From: Bryum argenteum
Lineage: Eukaryota > Streptophyta > Bryopsida > Bryales > Bryaceae
DNA: 64,000 nt
Assembly: GCA_037043015.1 (NCBI GenBank)
Contig: CM073328.1
Span: 6,187,409-6,251,408 of the forward strand
Direction: 5' to 3'
Positions 46,421 to 59,035 of this stretch are shown here, piece after piece. The translations under genes were made by a program, and so were the position numbers. Numbering within the stretch: position 1 is the stretch's first letter; every line of letters begins with the position of its first letter. The notes beneath the pieces are model-generated. The model saw nothing but the letters and a program-made list of their open reading frames with translations, was not told where the DNA came from and did no database searches.

Positions 46421-47354
46421 CAATGAAAAGAAATCTTGTTGAACATCAATTTCGATAGTGTTGATGTGGCTTCTACTTTTAAATCTACTTTCTACCGTGT
46501 ATTGAAAGACACAACTTTCCACAAATTTTCAAGCTTGTAGGTATGCATGCTTCCTCCCCATTACATCGCTATTAACTTATAACTCTTCAAGCCCGAGTTA
46601 GCGCATTTTGGTCGTCTCTTCAACACTGAAATCCATTTGTCTATGACCACCAAATTTTGTCGAAGACAACCAAAATATGACGGTTCCTGTTAAAGGGATG
46701 AACTATGGTACAAAGGGCAGAACTCGAGCATATGGTGACACCACCTATTGTCGTGCAATTACGGAAAAATAAAGGGAATCTATATACATGATGGAGTAAG
46801 AAATCAACGGGTTACTATTTTCCAAGATAAGGTATAGGAAAAGACGAACTTTCCCTATTCTTGTGGTTTCTCAAACCCACACACATATTTAAATACATAT
46901 TTAAGAAGCATAAGCCTGAAGGTGGGTACCCTAAATGTGTACACATGCAAGGGAAGTAAGATCTTCATAAAGGCGAGAATCTTGTGTGCCCTCAAGATAT
47001 GTGCCTGCCTTTCAGGTAGTTTCACCATACATTTCATACTCATTCGTGACTGAGCTTCAGTGCAGCCATGGCCAAAGTAGCAGGTACTCCTTCTCGTCAT
47101 CTGAACTGTACCGATCTCGCACAATCATACAAGAACATCACTATACTCATGCAGCATTTTTTTCTAACTTGGACATTCTAGTGGCTTTCTAGATAATTGT
47201 TTGCCTTTCTGCTTCGGACTCGGACTCATGCAAGCAACAAACTCATCAGACTGACAGTCGGAGTCTTTTTGTGATTGCAGCACTACAACTGTTTTACGAC
47301 AAGTACGCCGTATCTTGCGATTCTTTATATAGGTAGATCAAATGCTCAGGATCG

Positions 47355-47416
47355 TTTTACAGGGATTTCAGCAAGGAAGATAGATGCGCAGATCTTTTGA
47401 CTAAGTTTCTCTAGCC
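47355..47416 (+). pseudogene. Possible copia RNase H C-terminal relic
   Basis: A short frame reads RDFSKEDRCADLLTKFL then stop, resembling the ADxxTKxL end of copia integrase/reverse-transcriptase polyproteins. It lies 3 kb downstream of the gag relic on the same strand, with an L repeat in between. The match is short. Confidence 0.3.
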
Positions 47417-48600
47417 TCTGAATACCTCCATTTCTGAGACTGGCATTTGTGAAAACATGTGGATCCAGATTTTCCACAATCCTCCAAAATCAACATATAT
47501 GAAGATTTAGTCACAATCCTTAAAAATCAGCATACATGAAGATTTCGAATATCCTAATTTGTCACAATCCCCAAAATCTCAGCTTGTATGAGGATTTCAG
47601 AATCCTAATTCATCATGTATGAAGATTTCTCTGACCCAGCCAACAATCAACTGAAGTCACTGCCCTTCGTCCGATTCAATAGACGTGATCAAGTAACTTC
47701 TCTTTACCAGCAGTTGATTATAAGTGGAATTCTCTAGTAGTGACAGAAAGAATATCCTGTCACGATTGTAGAGATTAAGACAGTGAAGGAATGTGAAGAT
47801 TGTTCTGTGGGAGTTTCAGTATTGCAATGTTTTTGTAGTACGAGCCTCTGTCATTTCTTTTCTCGAATGTTTATGGCGCTCAGCCTACCGGACTCTTGGA
47901 TATGGTGGATACTTGTTGTTGCTGAATGATTGTTTGCTTTCTTGTGGCAGCAATTTCATAGACTTGCAACAAATGTGACGAATTATCATTTGGGATAGCA
48001 TTTGCTTAACTCGTTGCCAAGTATACAAGGTGGATTGATTGCAATTCAATTGATTTCTCTTTGGAACATGATGATATGTTCTTGTTGCTTTGTAAACACA
48101 AGTTTGTATAATATGAATTTTCTATTGTGTGAGAGTTGAACTACAAAGATTCAAATGTGAGCATTTCATTGGAGTTCTAGTCGATTGTTGCAAAACTCAA
48201 GTATGTGCGGGATCGAGATTACAAAGCTCTCAATTACGCATTACGTAATAAGTGAGTATTTCTGATGAAGTTATCAAATAAGTTGGACTGTCTAGTCAAA
48301 TGATGCAAATTTTGTCATCAATGCCTTACTAGACTTAACTGATGGAAATCCTTACAATTTATGGAATTGCTAGTTCGCACATATAGGGTATGAATCTTAC
48401 TCTTTTGTGATGTTTTGAAATTTCAACTAGAACCTTTTTTGTATGTATTACCACACGCACACCAACATAGAGACCAACATAATAAACTCTTTGTCTAAAG
48501 TACCTTCAAACAAGCAAAAAACCATTTTGGCTTTTGACCCATGAAGATCATTGTGTTTTTGAGAGCTTGGAATTTCAAAATCGTTATCCTCTAGGTCATT

Positions 48601-48647
<47 letters not shown>

Positions 48648-49482
48648 TTAAAATAAAATTTTAGAGATAAGGGTTAAATTACTAAAAATTACACAAAATG
48701 ACCTAATTTTAGATCAAGCAGAAAACAAAAGAGATTCATGTGCGCAAAATTTATGTTGTTTGAAGTCCTAGAAAAATTACTAATTATAAGAATTTGGACA
48801 TGTAAGTACATAAACATGTTTTTGTTAGGACGTGGGAGGGTGAATGTATTAGGATTGAGAACATGCATGATTGAACTATTTTTGTAGGTGTGGCGATGCC
48901 ACGGGCCATACTAGTCCAATATTAAATTTGGTGGTTGTTATTTGATTCAATCACTAGAAGAAGGATATGAGATACAAAACAAATAGGTACACAACAATCT
49001 TAACTTTGAACAATCACACATCACATGAGAGTACACCATAATCACAACACTTTAATAAATCACATAATATTGTTATCGATCCCATTATGAGTGGGCACTT
49101 GTATATGGCCATATCTAAAAGTAGAGGTGTTTTTGCAAGAACTCCAGAGGTTTCTAAAGACAAACGCACAATCCTATTGCTTATTCAACCTCCATGGACA
49201 ATATTCTCTAAAAGAAGGTTCAAATACAACATTATAGAAGAACATTCATTATGCTATATATATTTGATTTGAGGAAAAATTGAACGGTGATTAGGAAATT
49301 AGGTGCTTCCATAAATTTTTTCAATTTTGTAAAAAACAAAATTCCAATGAATATCTAAATCTCAAATACGAGTATTCGATAGGGTTTGGAAAAAACAGTT
49401 ATTGTAAAATTACTGTAAGTTGTAAAGCTTGCACTTCTAAAGTTTGAAGGTTGCCCTTGTAATCCGTGTGCACCTCTTTTAC
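47417..49482. other. Repeat-like intergenic DNA
   Basis: Bases 47440-47640 contain several copies of a phrase with TATGAAGATTT (CATATATGAAGATTT, CATACATGAAGATTTC, TCATGTATGAAGATTT). The 48410-48560 segment echoes the L-family CACACGCACACCAA block. A pure T run lies at 48602-48642. No gene. Confidence 0.45.
48602..48642. repeat. 41-base poly-T tract
   Basis: An uninterrupted run of 41 T is followed by AATTTTT. Length in an assembly is uncertain for such runs. It could be the poly-A tail of a minus-strand retroelement insertion. Confidence 0.9.
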
Positions 49483-49690
49483 AGAAGAAGAAGAATTCCA
49501 ACCCTATTTGAGGGGTGTTTGACCTAGCCTTGGATGCGAGCCCGAAGCCCACAATATGAATGGTGGCGCTACTACCGGTACCTACTCTTGGAGTCTGTGG
49601 ACACTATATGCTAGTTTCTACATAGCCACTAGTACCTTAGAGATACCCAATATGATACCCATACAATGAAGGTCTACGAATCCCCTAAAA
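49483..49690 (-). mobile_element. Truncated SINE bordering R2
   Basis: The 3' part of the SINE family: GGTATCTCTAAGGTACTAGTGGC and the pyrimidine-rich GGAATTCTTCTTCTTC end on the minus strand. The tRNA head is missing. It is truncated at the same junction as the copy at 59036-59245, next to the same hairpin-unit sequence. Confidence 0.65.
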
Positions 49691-52600
49691 TTTTATCCAC
49701 GATTTTTTTACTAATTTTTTCTTCTGCTAAATCACTTCTTAGTTGATAGGCTATGACTTTTTTTTGATAGTATTTACACTTCAAAGTGATAATCATGAAT
49801 TTTTTGTAATTTGTTTTGAGTAATGATAAGTTAAATTTTGCAATCTATGAATATTCATGACTCAAATTTTGATTTACATAGCTACAATTAGTGAGATCTA
49901 AACTCACTTACTTTCATTTTTGAGTATGGCACTTGTTTGAAGATTGAAGTCTTTGGCTATAAATAGCCGGTGCGTTGGGGCTTAGAACCTATTATTACTT
50001 ATTATCAATTGTCAACCTAAAGATTCATATAATATATAATCATACTTAGTCACACATAATATAATTCACCACTTTTATTCTAATAGGCCCAAAGCAAATT
50101 CGGTATGCAAATTGAGGCCAAAAATGCCATTCTCATGCATAAATTAAAAAGTTCCCATATTAAGTCTTTCCCTTGAACTTACACTTGATTATGATTTTAA
50201 TTTGCTTAAAGAATTTGATGTTGATGGATTTACTCAAAGAGCTTGTTTATTATGATTGTCAAATACATGTGTCGAATTTTGAATAGTATAACACTTAGTT
50301 GGAGAATTTCAATAGAAGGTAATGGGTAGAGTTGAGCATGAAATCCTCCTCTTACATGCATCTCTATTGCTAATACTAACACACAATACTTTTACCCAAC
50401 TTCAATATTCTTTAATCAAGGCTCTCATTTTCTTGGTTTTTTTATGGCATCTTAGAGTACTAATGGTAAGAATGGTACTTGAATATGGATAAATCAAGAT
50501 TTTGGGCAAACATAGGGTGTACTCCACTCCAAGTACTTCTGAATGCATAATTGAGTTGGGTTTACATCACTTCTTGAGAAATAAGGTCCATCAAATTTCA
50601 AATGGGGCAAGGTAAAACATGCATACTATGCGTTTAAGTCGTTCAATAATTGTATACACTACATAGACATCAGTTAACGGTATAAGATAATCTTCTATAT
50701 TTTAAGAAAGTACTCTATTTTGTTGAGGTTCCATATGGTTGGCACTAAGCATGGTCCCTTTCACATCAAACTTTGTTCTAGATTCCACTTGAGTAGTGTA
50801 GATTTCATGGGAAGGTTTTCACATGAATGTGCAATTTAGTTAAAGATTAATTGAACTCCACTCAACCCAACTCCACGAGTCCAAAATCTACGTTTGAACT
50901 CCACGCATCTTACACTTGCGCGTCCGGTCTCCACCCCTCCGGACTTCACGCGTCCAGAGTCCATGCGTCTCACTAAGACCATCCCATGCTCCACGCGTGT
51001 GAACTTCACCATCCCACGCGTCTCAACTTGCAATTAGCCGTATATTTATGCGGGCCCTAAATGTCACATCACCATCCCTAACTCCCGCACCACCATCAAA
51101 ATTGCCGCATTATTTAAGTGGCACTTGAGGCGCAATTCATCATCTCTACCACTCCACTCTCATGCCTCGCACTTGAGGTGCAATTCATCATCTCTACCAC
51201 TCTCATGCCCCCACTTGAGGCACATCGCCTTTGCAACTCTCATGCCTCATAGTTGAGGCGCATCGCCTTTACAACTCTCATGCCTCATAGTTGAGGCGCA
51301 TTTCATCACCTTCGCAACTCTCACGCCTCTATTTTGAGGCGCATTTCATCACCCTTGCAACCCTCATGCCGGCCATGACCATGGCCGGCATAACTAATTT
51401 TCTTGCATTTGCTTGAGATTTTACAATAGAATGTAAGATGACATTGTGTCCAACTTTGCCTTCACTTAGTTTCTCTTTGTTTCTTGTATTAGATCTTGTA
51501 TAGACTACACCGACCTTGGTTTTTGCGTTTCTAGTGTTTTCACTGTGGCTGCGCCATAGCCCTCATCTCACACTTTCTTGCTCTTTGTTGAGGAAATTGG
51601 AGGTCTCCGAGGTCTCCTACTGTCTTCCTTCCGCCAGGAAGTGAGGAGAACACAAAACTCTCAGGCTCGCAGCTGAGTGGGCATCGTTGCAGCCATGGCC
51701 AACATCAGATCAACTCCTCGTCTTGCTCTTACTGATGTGATCAACTTCTCGTCTTGCTCTTACTGATGTGTGTCTGGTAGGATCATACTTTCCCTGAGCA
51801 AGTGTGGATCTTTTGATGATTGTCGCCGATGCTGTTCAGGTCGATGACAGCGGAGTTTGCCGCCGAATTGCCCTTATTAGATGTCCTTCACTTTTCAAAC
51901 GAAGCTAGTACAGTGAAGTGTGAGAGATGTGTGTGTTTGAAGAAGGCTATTCCAGTGAGCTAGCATTAGTGTAATAAAGTGGTAAGACGCAAAATAAGAG
52001 GATAGAGATAACGAAGGAATGCAAGGTTTTTGTGCGTGCATGAGTTTCACGGAATCACTGATTATTTTCTACGAAGTTGCTTTTGTCTCTTTTGTGCAGA
52101 GAATGTAAGTGAATCTCACCGGCAAAGGATCGCTCTTCAGAACTTCATACCCGATGGTGTTGCTGGTTTAGTAGACAAGTTGTAGACGAGTTTGTCAACA
52201 TGAAACTGGTTGCGGAATGCGAGGAAAATCTTCCTCAGAGAGGTATCTACCCAGGATGAAGATGAGTAGGAGGACCGCCCTAAATAGAACTGCAAGATGG
52301 AGCCCTTCGAGCATATCATTTACAACTCGAAGATGGAGAAGAACGTGCTGTTTGAGGACGAGGGCTGTGAGCTTGGGAATACTTGTCACCGCAAAAGCAT
52401 GGCAAATTCAGAATCTGAATCTGAATCGCTCTGGATTTGCAGTCACCTGTATTCACAAGCTCAGCGTCCTCTTCCTCAAACTGCACGTGCTTCTCCATCT
52501 TCGAGTCGTATATGATATAGTTCAGGAGCTCTACCTTGCGGTTCCAGATAGAGCTCCAGCGTACTTCCTCAGTGACGATTGTCCTCCCGGGACCAAACCG

Positions 52601-53223
52601 CATTAAGCAATTAATTGCCTCTATAGCATCCGGCAGTGTGTGTTCGGCAGCGGTTACTTCACAATGATTTGCTTAGTTGCTTCTCTTTCCATCGTGTGTG
52701 CCAGCATCATGATTGTGGGCGAAGGCCGTAGTAGGATTACCGTTTAAAAACTTGTTCCACTGTGCAAGCACACCCGGAATGGTACCAGGGAAGGATCGTT
52801 AAGCTTCTTGGATGATTATGCAGACGATGCTTCTGCTTGATCGATCTTACCCATGTGGGAACTCGTTAATAAGGAATAGAGCTGTATGTGTAATAGTTTG
52901 GTGGTTAGTGATGTGTGCTTTTCAGCCATGTTCTCGTAGAGTTCCAGTTTTACCAATAAAGTTTATGGCTTCCAGCTTACGAGACTCTCTCATCTGATTT
53001 TTGATTTATAATTTGGAATTCAAATCAGACCAATGTTATCGACTTTCATCAATCCTGTACATACATATAAAGTTACATGTACATTTGCTGAGAATAGATG
53101 AGAACCTATTTGGGCCCTTACATACTGATGGTGAAATGACATCAACTTAATGGCATTCTCACTTTCGTTCATCCACGGGCAGATGAGAGCTTCATGCATG
53201 CCCTGTTGAGCAGAAAACTACGG
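49690..53223 (+). repeat. Hairpin-unit copy R2 (most complete)
   Basis: It carries all blocks listed for R1, including the leader (49690-50880), CTCCACGC region, several tandem GTTGAGGCGCATC units (51190-51355), the palindrome at 51366-51391, the GGTGGCTGCGCCATAGCCCT stretch, an ATG frame at 51695, the hairpin and the AATAAA region. It also has about 330 bases (51895-52228) that R1 lacks but the reverse copy shares; this part contains frames such as IALQNFIPDGVAGLVDKL and VDEFVNMKLVAECEENL, probable remnants of a once-coding sequence. Confidence 0.8.
52230..52580 (+). ncRNA. Long inverted-duplication hairpin, copy R2
   Basis: Left-arm ACTCGAAGATGGAGAAGAAC and GTGCTGTTTGAGGACGAG pair with right-arm CTTCTCCATCTTCGAGTC and CTTCCTCAAACTGCACGTG. 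The centre is near 52418 (GAATCTGAATCTGAATC, same as R1). Arms are about 170 bases and pair at most positions by eye. The R1 and R2 hairpins differ at many bases but both keep a foldable structure. Confidence 0.65.
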
Positions 53224-54029
53224 TCAGCCTGCCTATTTCCGACCGCCTTCCTAAAACCGAACTCTATAAGCCCATATTAAACCGAGCATCCCACTACCCA
53301 AAGTCGACCTCAACTACAACTTGCCTCTTACACAAATGCCAGGTGCTTTCCTCCCTTTGGGTGGTTCTTGTCCACATGTGGGTTGGTGTGTGATGGACAT
53401 TAAGGAATGAAACGCACGGTTTAATGCCCACCTATGCCCCATTATAGGAGTCTACTTGTCTCCCACTTTGGAAATTTATAATAAATGGAGAATTATTAAG
53501 AAAATTATGATTCAACTTGGTCCAATTGTCTACTGTATTTGCTAATCTGAGGAAAAAAGTTCATGTTCTAATTTTATGAAGAACTACAAGAACCCCTTAA
53601 AAGCTCGGGAATAGGTAGGTTGACCTTATGGTCAGTCCTTACATTTGCAATGCAGTTCATTTGAGAAGCAAATGTGAATGGGTACGTTTTCACGAGAATC
53701 AACTGGAATATTGCTAAACCAGCAAAAATGTTTGCACAAGCAAAATCTTTATGATTAATTTGCATCAGAAAAGAATGCATAGGAAGTGATTCATTTGATA
53801 GGAAACATAATCACGAATGGTATTTCGATAGGGATTAATGGCCTATATACAAGGGTAAATAATGTTCAATATTTCCAATAACAACCCAATTATAATGAAC
53901 TCCTTTAGGCACGTCTTACTATGGTCGTTGTAAAAAACTTGAAGTATTTACTTTGTAACTTCTGAGCTTTTGAAATCTGAATTTCTCAAAGTTTAAACTA
54001 TTCTATACCGATTTAACGCCATTGATTGA
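53224..54029. other. Unique-looking intergenic DNA between R2 and R3
   Basis: No gene or repeat was recognised. Bases 53220-53400 are less AT-rich than their surroundings but have no convincing frame. Confidence 0.35.
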
Positions 54030-55090
54030 TACACTTGAGCCTCCGGCTCCACCCCTCCAAACTCCACGTGTACAGAGTCCACGCGTCTCACTAAGACCGT
54101 TCCATGCTCCACGCGTGTGAACTTCACCATCCCACGCGTCTCAACTTGCAATTAGCCGTATATTTATGCGGGCCCTAAACGTCACATCACCATCCCAATT
54201 TCCCGCACCACCCTTCAAGATTTCCGCACCACCATAAAAAATTGCCGCATTATTTAAGTCGCACTTGAGGCGCAATTCATCATCTCTACCACTCTCATGC
54301 CTCGCAGTTGAGGCGCATCACCTTTGCAACTCTCATGCCTCGCAGTTGAGGCGCATCACCTTTGCAACTCTCATGCCTCATAGTTGAGGCCCATTTCATC
54401 ACCTTCGCAACTCTCATACCTCTATTTCGAGGCGCCTTCATCACCTTTGCAACCCTCATGCCGGCCATGACCATGGCCGGCATAACTAATTTTCTTGCAT
54501 TTGCTTGTGATTCTACAATTGAATGTAAGATGACATTGTGTGCAACTTTCCCTTCACGTGATTTCTCTTTTATGTATTATTTTAGAACTTGTATAGTGAT
54601 TTCTCTTTTATGTATTATTTTGGAACTTGTATAGTGATTTCTCTTTTATGTATTATTTTAGAACTTGTATAGTGATTTCTCTTTTATGTATTATTTTAGA
54701 ACTTGTATAGTGTACACGAGTACACGACCTTGCTTTTGCATTTCCAATTTTCTCACGGTGGCTGCTCCATAGCCCTCATCTCATAGTTTCTTCTATTGTT
54801 GTAGAGGTCTCCTACTATCTTCCTTTCGCCAAAAAGTGAAGTGAGGAGAACACAAAACTCTCAGGCTCGCAGCTGAGTAGAAATCGTTGCACCCACGGCC
54901 AACATCAGATCAACTCCTCATCTTCCTCTTACTCCTCATCTTCCTCTTACTGATGTGTGCCTGGTAGGGTCATACTTACCCTGAGCAAGTGATGATTGTC
55001 GCCGATGTTTGTTCAGGTCAATGACAGCGGAGTTTTCCGCCGAATTGCCATACTTAGATGTTGTTAACTTTTGACAAAAAGCTATTGTGA
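54030..55090 (+). repeat. Hairpin-unit copy R3 (5' part)
   Basis: This runs from the CTCCACGC region through tandem GTTGAGGCGCATCACC units, the palindrome at 54458-54483, GGTGGCTGCTCCATAGCCCT (54758) and GCCGAATTGCCATACTTAGATG (55037) into the hairpin. It lacks the leader and the 330-base segment, like R1 for the latter. It points toward 55.1 kb and is opposed by the reverse copy R4. Confidence 0.75.
54558..54709. repeat. 38-bp tandem repeat in R3
   Basis: Four head-to-tail copies of a 38-bp unit (GTGATTTCTCTTTTATGTAT...AACTTGTATA), identical but for one base in the second copy. The other hairpin-unit copies have this sequence once, so the expansion is recent and specific to R3. Confidence 0.95.
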
Positions 55091-55680
55091 ATCCTCACTG
55101 GGGAAGTAAGATGGAGAATGATGAGATGAGCAAGAGTGCTCTATCTGGAATTGCAAGTTGGAGCTCCTTATCCTTGACTCAAAGATCACTACTAAAGAGA
55201 GGGGTCCGCAACATACAAAAGTTGCTTCTTCTATAAACGTTGCTAACTTGAGCAACGTATTGGAATTTGCTTTAGCACCATTCTTAAGAAAATAAGTAAT
55301 GATTGCAACCTCAAATTTACTAAATTTGAGATCATTGCTAAACCAAACTTTTTATACGTTGCTCAAGTTAGCAATGTTTGTAACATTGGAAACCATTCTC
55401 TTTTCTAGCAGTAGATGGCTAAGAAGAACGTGACAGAAGTTCGAGGACGAAGAGAAGGAGCTTGCAAATGCTTGACATTGCAAATCCAGAGCGATTCAGA
55501 TTCAAATGCTAAATTAGCCATACTTTTGCGGTGACCAGAAGTCCCCAGCTCACCGTCTTCCTTCTGAAACGGCACGATGATCTTCACCATCTTCGAGTTT
55601 TGAATGATATGATAAAAGGGCTCCATTTTGTAAATGCGGTGCTCCAACTCATCTTCATCCTGTGTAGATTTTCCTCAGCA
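55090..55680 (-). ncRNA. Shared R3/R4 hairpin, interrupted by a MITE
   Basis: This is the same inverted duplication as in R1 and R2, centred near 55505. Its right arm (TTCACCATCTTCGAGTTTTG, GGGCTCCATTTTG) would pair with the left arm (GAGCTCCTTATCCTTGACTC and CGAGGACGAAGAG), but the left arm is split by a 227-bp element at 55187-55413. It can be entered by transcription from R3 (+) or R4 (-). Confidence 0.6.
55187..55413. mobile_element. CACTA-like MITE inside the hairpin
   Basis: Starts CACTACTAAAGAGAGGGG and ends CTCTTTTCTAGCAGTA, with GAT on both sides (55184-55186 and 55414-55416), consistent with a 3-bp target duplication. The inside is itself palindromic (AACGTTGCTAACTTGAGCAACG; CGTTGCTCAAGTTAGCAA). 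Related to the element in the PLC-like gene intron at 60849-61114. Confidence 0.6.
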
Positions 55681-58600
55681 TTCCGCAACCGGTTTCATAT
55701 TGACAAACTCGTCTACAACTTCTCTGCTAAACCAACAAGACCATCGGGTATACAATTCTGAAGAGCGATCCTTTACCGATGAGATTCACTTCCAGTCTCT
55801 GCACGACATTGAGACAAAAGCAACATTGTAGAAATCAGTGATATCGTGTGCTCTTTCACTCACTATAACCCCGCACAAAAACCTTGCGTGTTATTTCTGC
55901 ATTCCTTCGTTATCTCTATCCTCTCATTGTGCGGGGTACCACGTTATTTCCACTCATGCTAGCCACAGCAATAGCCTTCTTCAAACATACACATCTCTCA
56001 CATCATTCGTTTGAAAAGTGAAGGACATCTAAGTAGGGCAATTCGGCGGCAAACTCCGCTGCCATCGACCTGAACAGCATCGGCGACAATCAGACACTTG
56101 CTCAGGGAAAGTATGATCCTACCAGACACACATCAGTAAGAGCAAGACGAGGAGTTGATCTGATGTTGGCCATGGCTGCAACGATGCCCACTTAGCTGCG
56201 AGCCTGAGAGTTTTGTGTTCTCCTCACTTCCTGGCCAAAGGAAGACAGTAGTAGACCTCCGATTTCTACAACAAGAGCAATAAAGTGTGAGATGAGGGTT
56301 ATAGATGGAGCAGCCACAGTGAAAAAACTGGAAATGCAAAATCAAGGTCGGTGTAGTCTACACAAGTTCTAAAACAAGAAATAAAAGAGAAACCAACTGA
56401 AGGCAAAGTTGCACACAATGTCATCTTACATTCTATTGTAGAATCACAGAAAAATGCAAGAAAATTAGTTATGCCGGCCATGGTCATGGCAAGCAAGAGA
56501 GTTGTAAATATGATGAATTGCGCTCGGAGAGCGCGGCATGAGAGTTACAAAGGTGATGAATTGCATCTCATGTGCAAGGTATGAGAGTTGTAGAGATGAT
56601 GAATTGCGCCTCAAGTGCGAGTTTTATAATGCGGCAATTTTGGATTGGTGGTGGGGCAATTTGGGATGGTGATTTAACGTGTAGGGCCCCGCATAAAGAT
56701 ACGGCTAAATCAATTTAAGTTGAGAGGTGTGGGATGGTGAAATTGAGATGCGAGATGTTGTATTTGAGACTCGTGGAGTGCGGACGCGTGGATTCTGAAC
56801 TTCGGACGCATAGACATGTGTAATTGAGATGCGTGGAGTCAAAAGGCGTGGAGTTCAGACGTGCATTAACCCTTTCATGACCAATCAACCAAATATGGTC
56901 GTTGAAGTGTGGTTATTCCATGATTGAGTAGAATCTGTGTAGAAAGAGCAAAATTTAAGAGAACAACGCCGGAAGAGGAGTGTGTACTGGATCTACTACA
57001 CAAAACAACGATGCATTTGGACTCGTACTCCGCCTGGTAGAGCTGTCTATACATGGTGATGAGTATGCGATACGGTAGCTGGTTTGGAAAGAAGTGAGAA
57101 AGATTCAAGAAATACGGCTGTCGAGGACACATGACACCAATTCTAAGGGTCCCTTGGGAACATGGGGGGTACTACTCAATTGGCTCCGTCAACAAAAGAA
57201 GAGTTGATTTCTTTTGGCAACCCAACACCGTCTATCAAAGCGTATACGTTTGTACAACCTGAAATCCTCCCCAAAAAGAATCAACCACATGTTATTTGCA
57301 CACTGATTCTACGTTAAGGCTCGGCGTCTATGAATGTGACCATGTCTGATTTTTCAATCTGACCATATTTGCTACGATATCCCATTTATTTCACATACTC
57401 TACCGTATACAAGGAACTGGGTTCTTGGTCTCTTTTCACAATTTAAGTTTCATAAATGCTCAAAATGCAACGCTCATGGTGTTGTTGGATAGATCTTCAA
57501 ACTCTCTACAATATTGACCACATGTGTTTTGCCCAAATTTAAATATTCTGGTCTCTAATTCTAGTAAAAAGCTTTGAGGTCATGTATACGCTATGTACTA
57601 CACTTGACTCGGAACATCATAATACTCTAGTTCATACAGTAGATCTGACCCATGTTTGGCTACTAGCATGTATATGAAGTTCACTACACATTTATACGGT
57701 CGGATCTTAATTTTGACCCTTCATTCGTTCCATGCATTCCAAAATACATCCAGACACCTTAAAAAAACCTCGACTTCCAAAACAGAGTGGTCATGAAAGG
57801 GTTAAGTACGTGTGAAGTTTGGTTGCATGGAGTTCACTTGATTTATTATTAAATTGCACATCCATGTCAAAACCTTTGCGTCTTGTTCTACACTATTTAA
57901 GTTGAATCTACAACAAAGTTTGATGTAAAATGGACCATCCTTAGTGCCAACCGTAAGCAACCTCAACAAAATAGTTAAGTTTATAAAATTGAGAAGAGTT
58001 TGAATGAAGATTATCTTAGAGCGTTAACTAATGTCTATGTGGTGTATACAATAATTAACCGATTAAAATACATAGTATGCATGTTTTATCTTGCCCCATT
58101 TGAAATTTGATCAACCTTTTTTTGGTTCTCAAGAAGTGATGTAGACTCAACTCAATGATGCATTTAAAAGTACTTAAAGTGGCTACAACCCCTTATATTT
58201 TCTCAAAAGGTGGATATATCCATATCTAGGCAACATTCTTACCATAAGTGCTACAAGATCATGCCATAAAACAACTCAGAAAATGGAAGATTGAACCCAA
58301 TTAAGGAATATTAATGTTGATAAAAATTATTGCGTGTTAATATAAGCAATAAAGATGCAGGTTAATGTTAAAGGAGGATTTTCATGCTCAACTCTACCCA
58401 TTACTTTCTATTGAGATTCTACAAGTTTTCTTATATTCAAAGTTTGACACATGTATTTGATTTGATAAACAAGTTCTTGGAGTAAATCCATCAACATCAA
58501 ATATTTTAAGCGAATTAGCATCGTAATCAAGTGTAAGTTCAAGGTAAAGACTATTCATGGGATGTTTTCAATTTATGCATGAGTATGGCATTTTTGGACT

Positions 58601-59035
58601 CAATTTGCATACCAAATATGTTTTGGGTCTATTTGAATAAAAGCAATGATTTATATTATATATGACTATATATCATATAAATCTTTAGGTTGGTAATTTC
58701 TAATTAGTGATAACAGGTTCTAAACCCCAACGCCATGGCTATCCACAGCCAAAACCTTCAATTTTCAAAAAAGGATTATACTTGAAAGTGAAGGTAAGTT
58801 AATCTAGATCGCAGCCTTACAAACTTGAAATAAACTTATTGTACTTATGTGAATATAAATTTGACTCATGAGTATTTTAACTTATTATAACTCAAAACAA
58901 ATTACAAAACTTCATCATTATTATTTTTGAAGTGAAAACTATCAAAAAAACTGATGACCTATCAACTACAAAGTTATTTAGAAATAAAAAAATCAGTAAA
59001 AGAAATTTGTGGATTACATTTTGGAGGTTCTTGGA
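55680..59035 (-). repeat. Hairpin-unit copy R4 (reverse), with piggyBac-like insertion
   Basis: Read on the minus strand this follows R2 block by block: leader from 59035, CTCCACGC region (56860-56740), the palindrome in degraded form near 56475 (one arm lost), GGCTGCTCCATCTATAACCCT, ATG frame at 56175 (MANIRSTPRLALTDVCLVGS), the 330-base segment (56010-55690) and the hairpin. A 932-bp TTAA element interrupts it at 56870-57801. Confidence 0.8.
56870..57801. mobile_element. 932-bp piggyBac-like non-autonomous element, second copy
   Basis: TTAA at 56866-56869 and 57802-57805; ends CCCTTTCATGACCA in inverted orientation. It is nearly identical to 24069-24999 but inserted in reverse. The high similarity of the two copies suggests recent activity. 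No transposase frame. Confidence 0.85.

Noticed and set aside
46855..47124. Minus-strand frame containing TRRSTCYFGHG, reminiscent of copia RNase H
   Set aside because: Only a few residues match, the frame breaks at once, and the strand disagrees with the nearby plus-strand copia relic.
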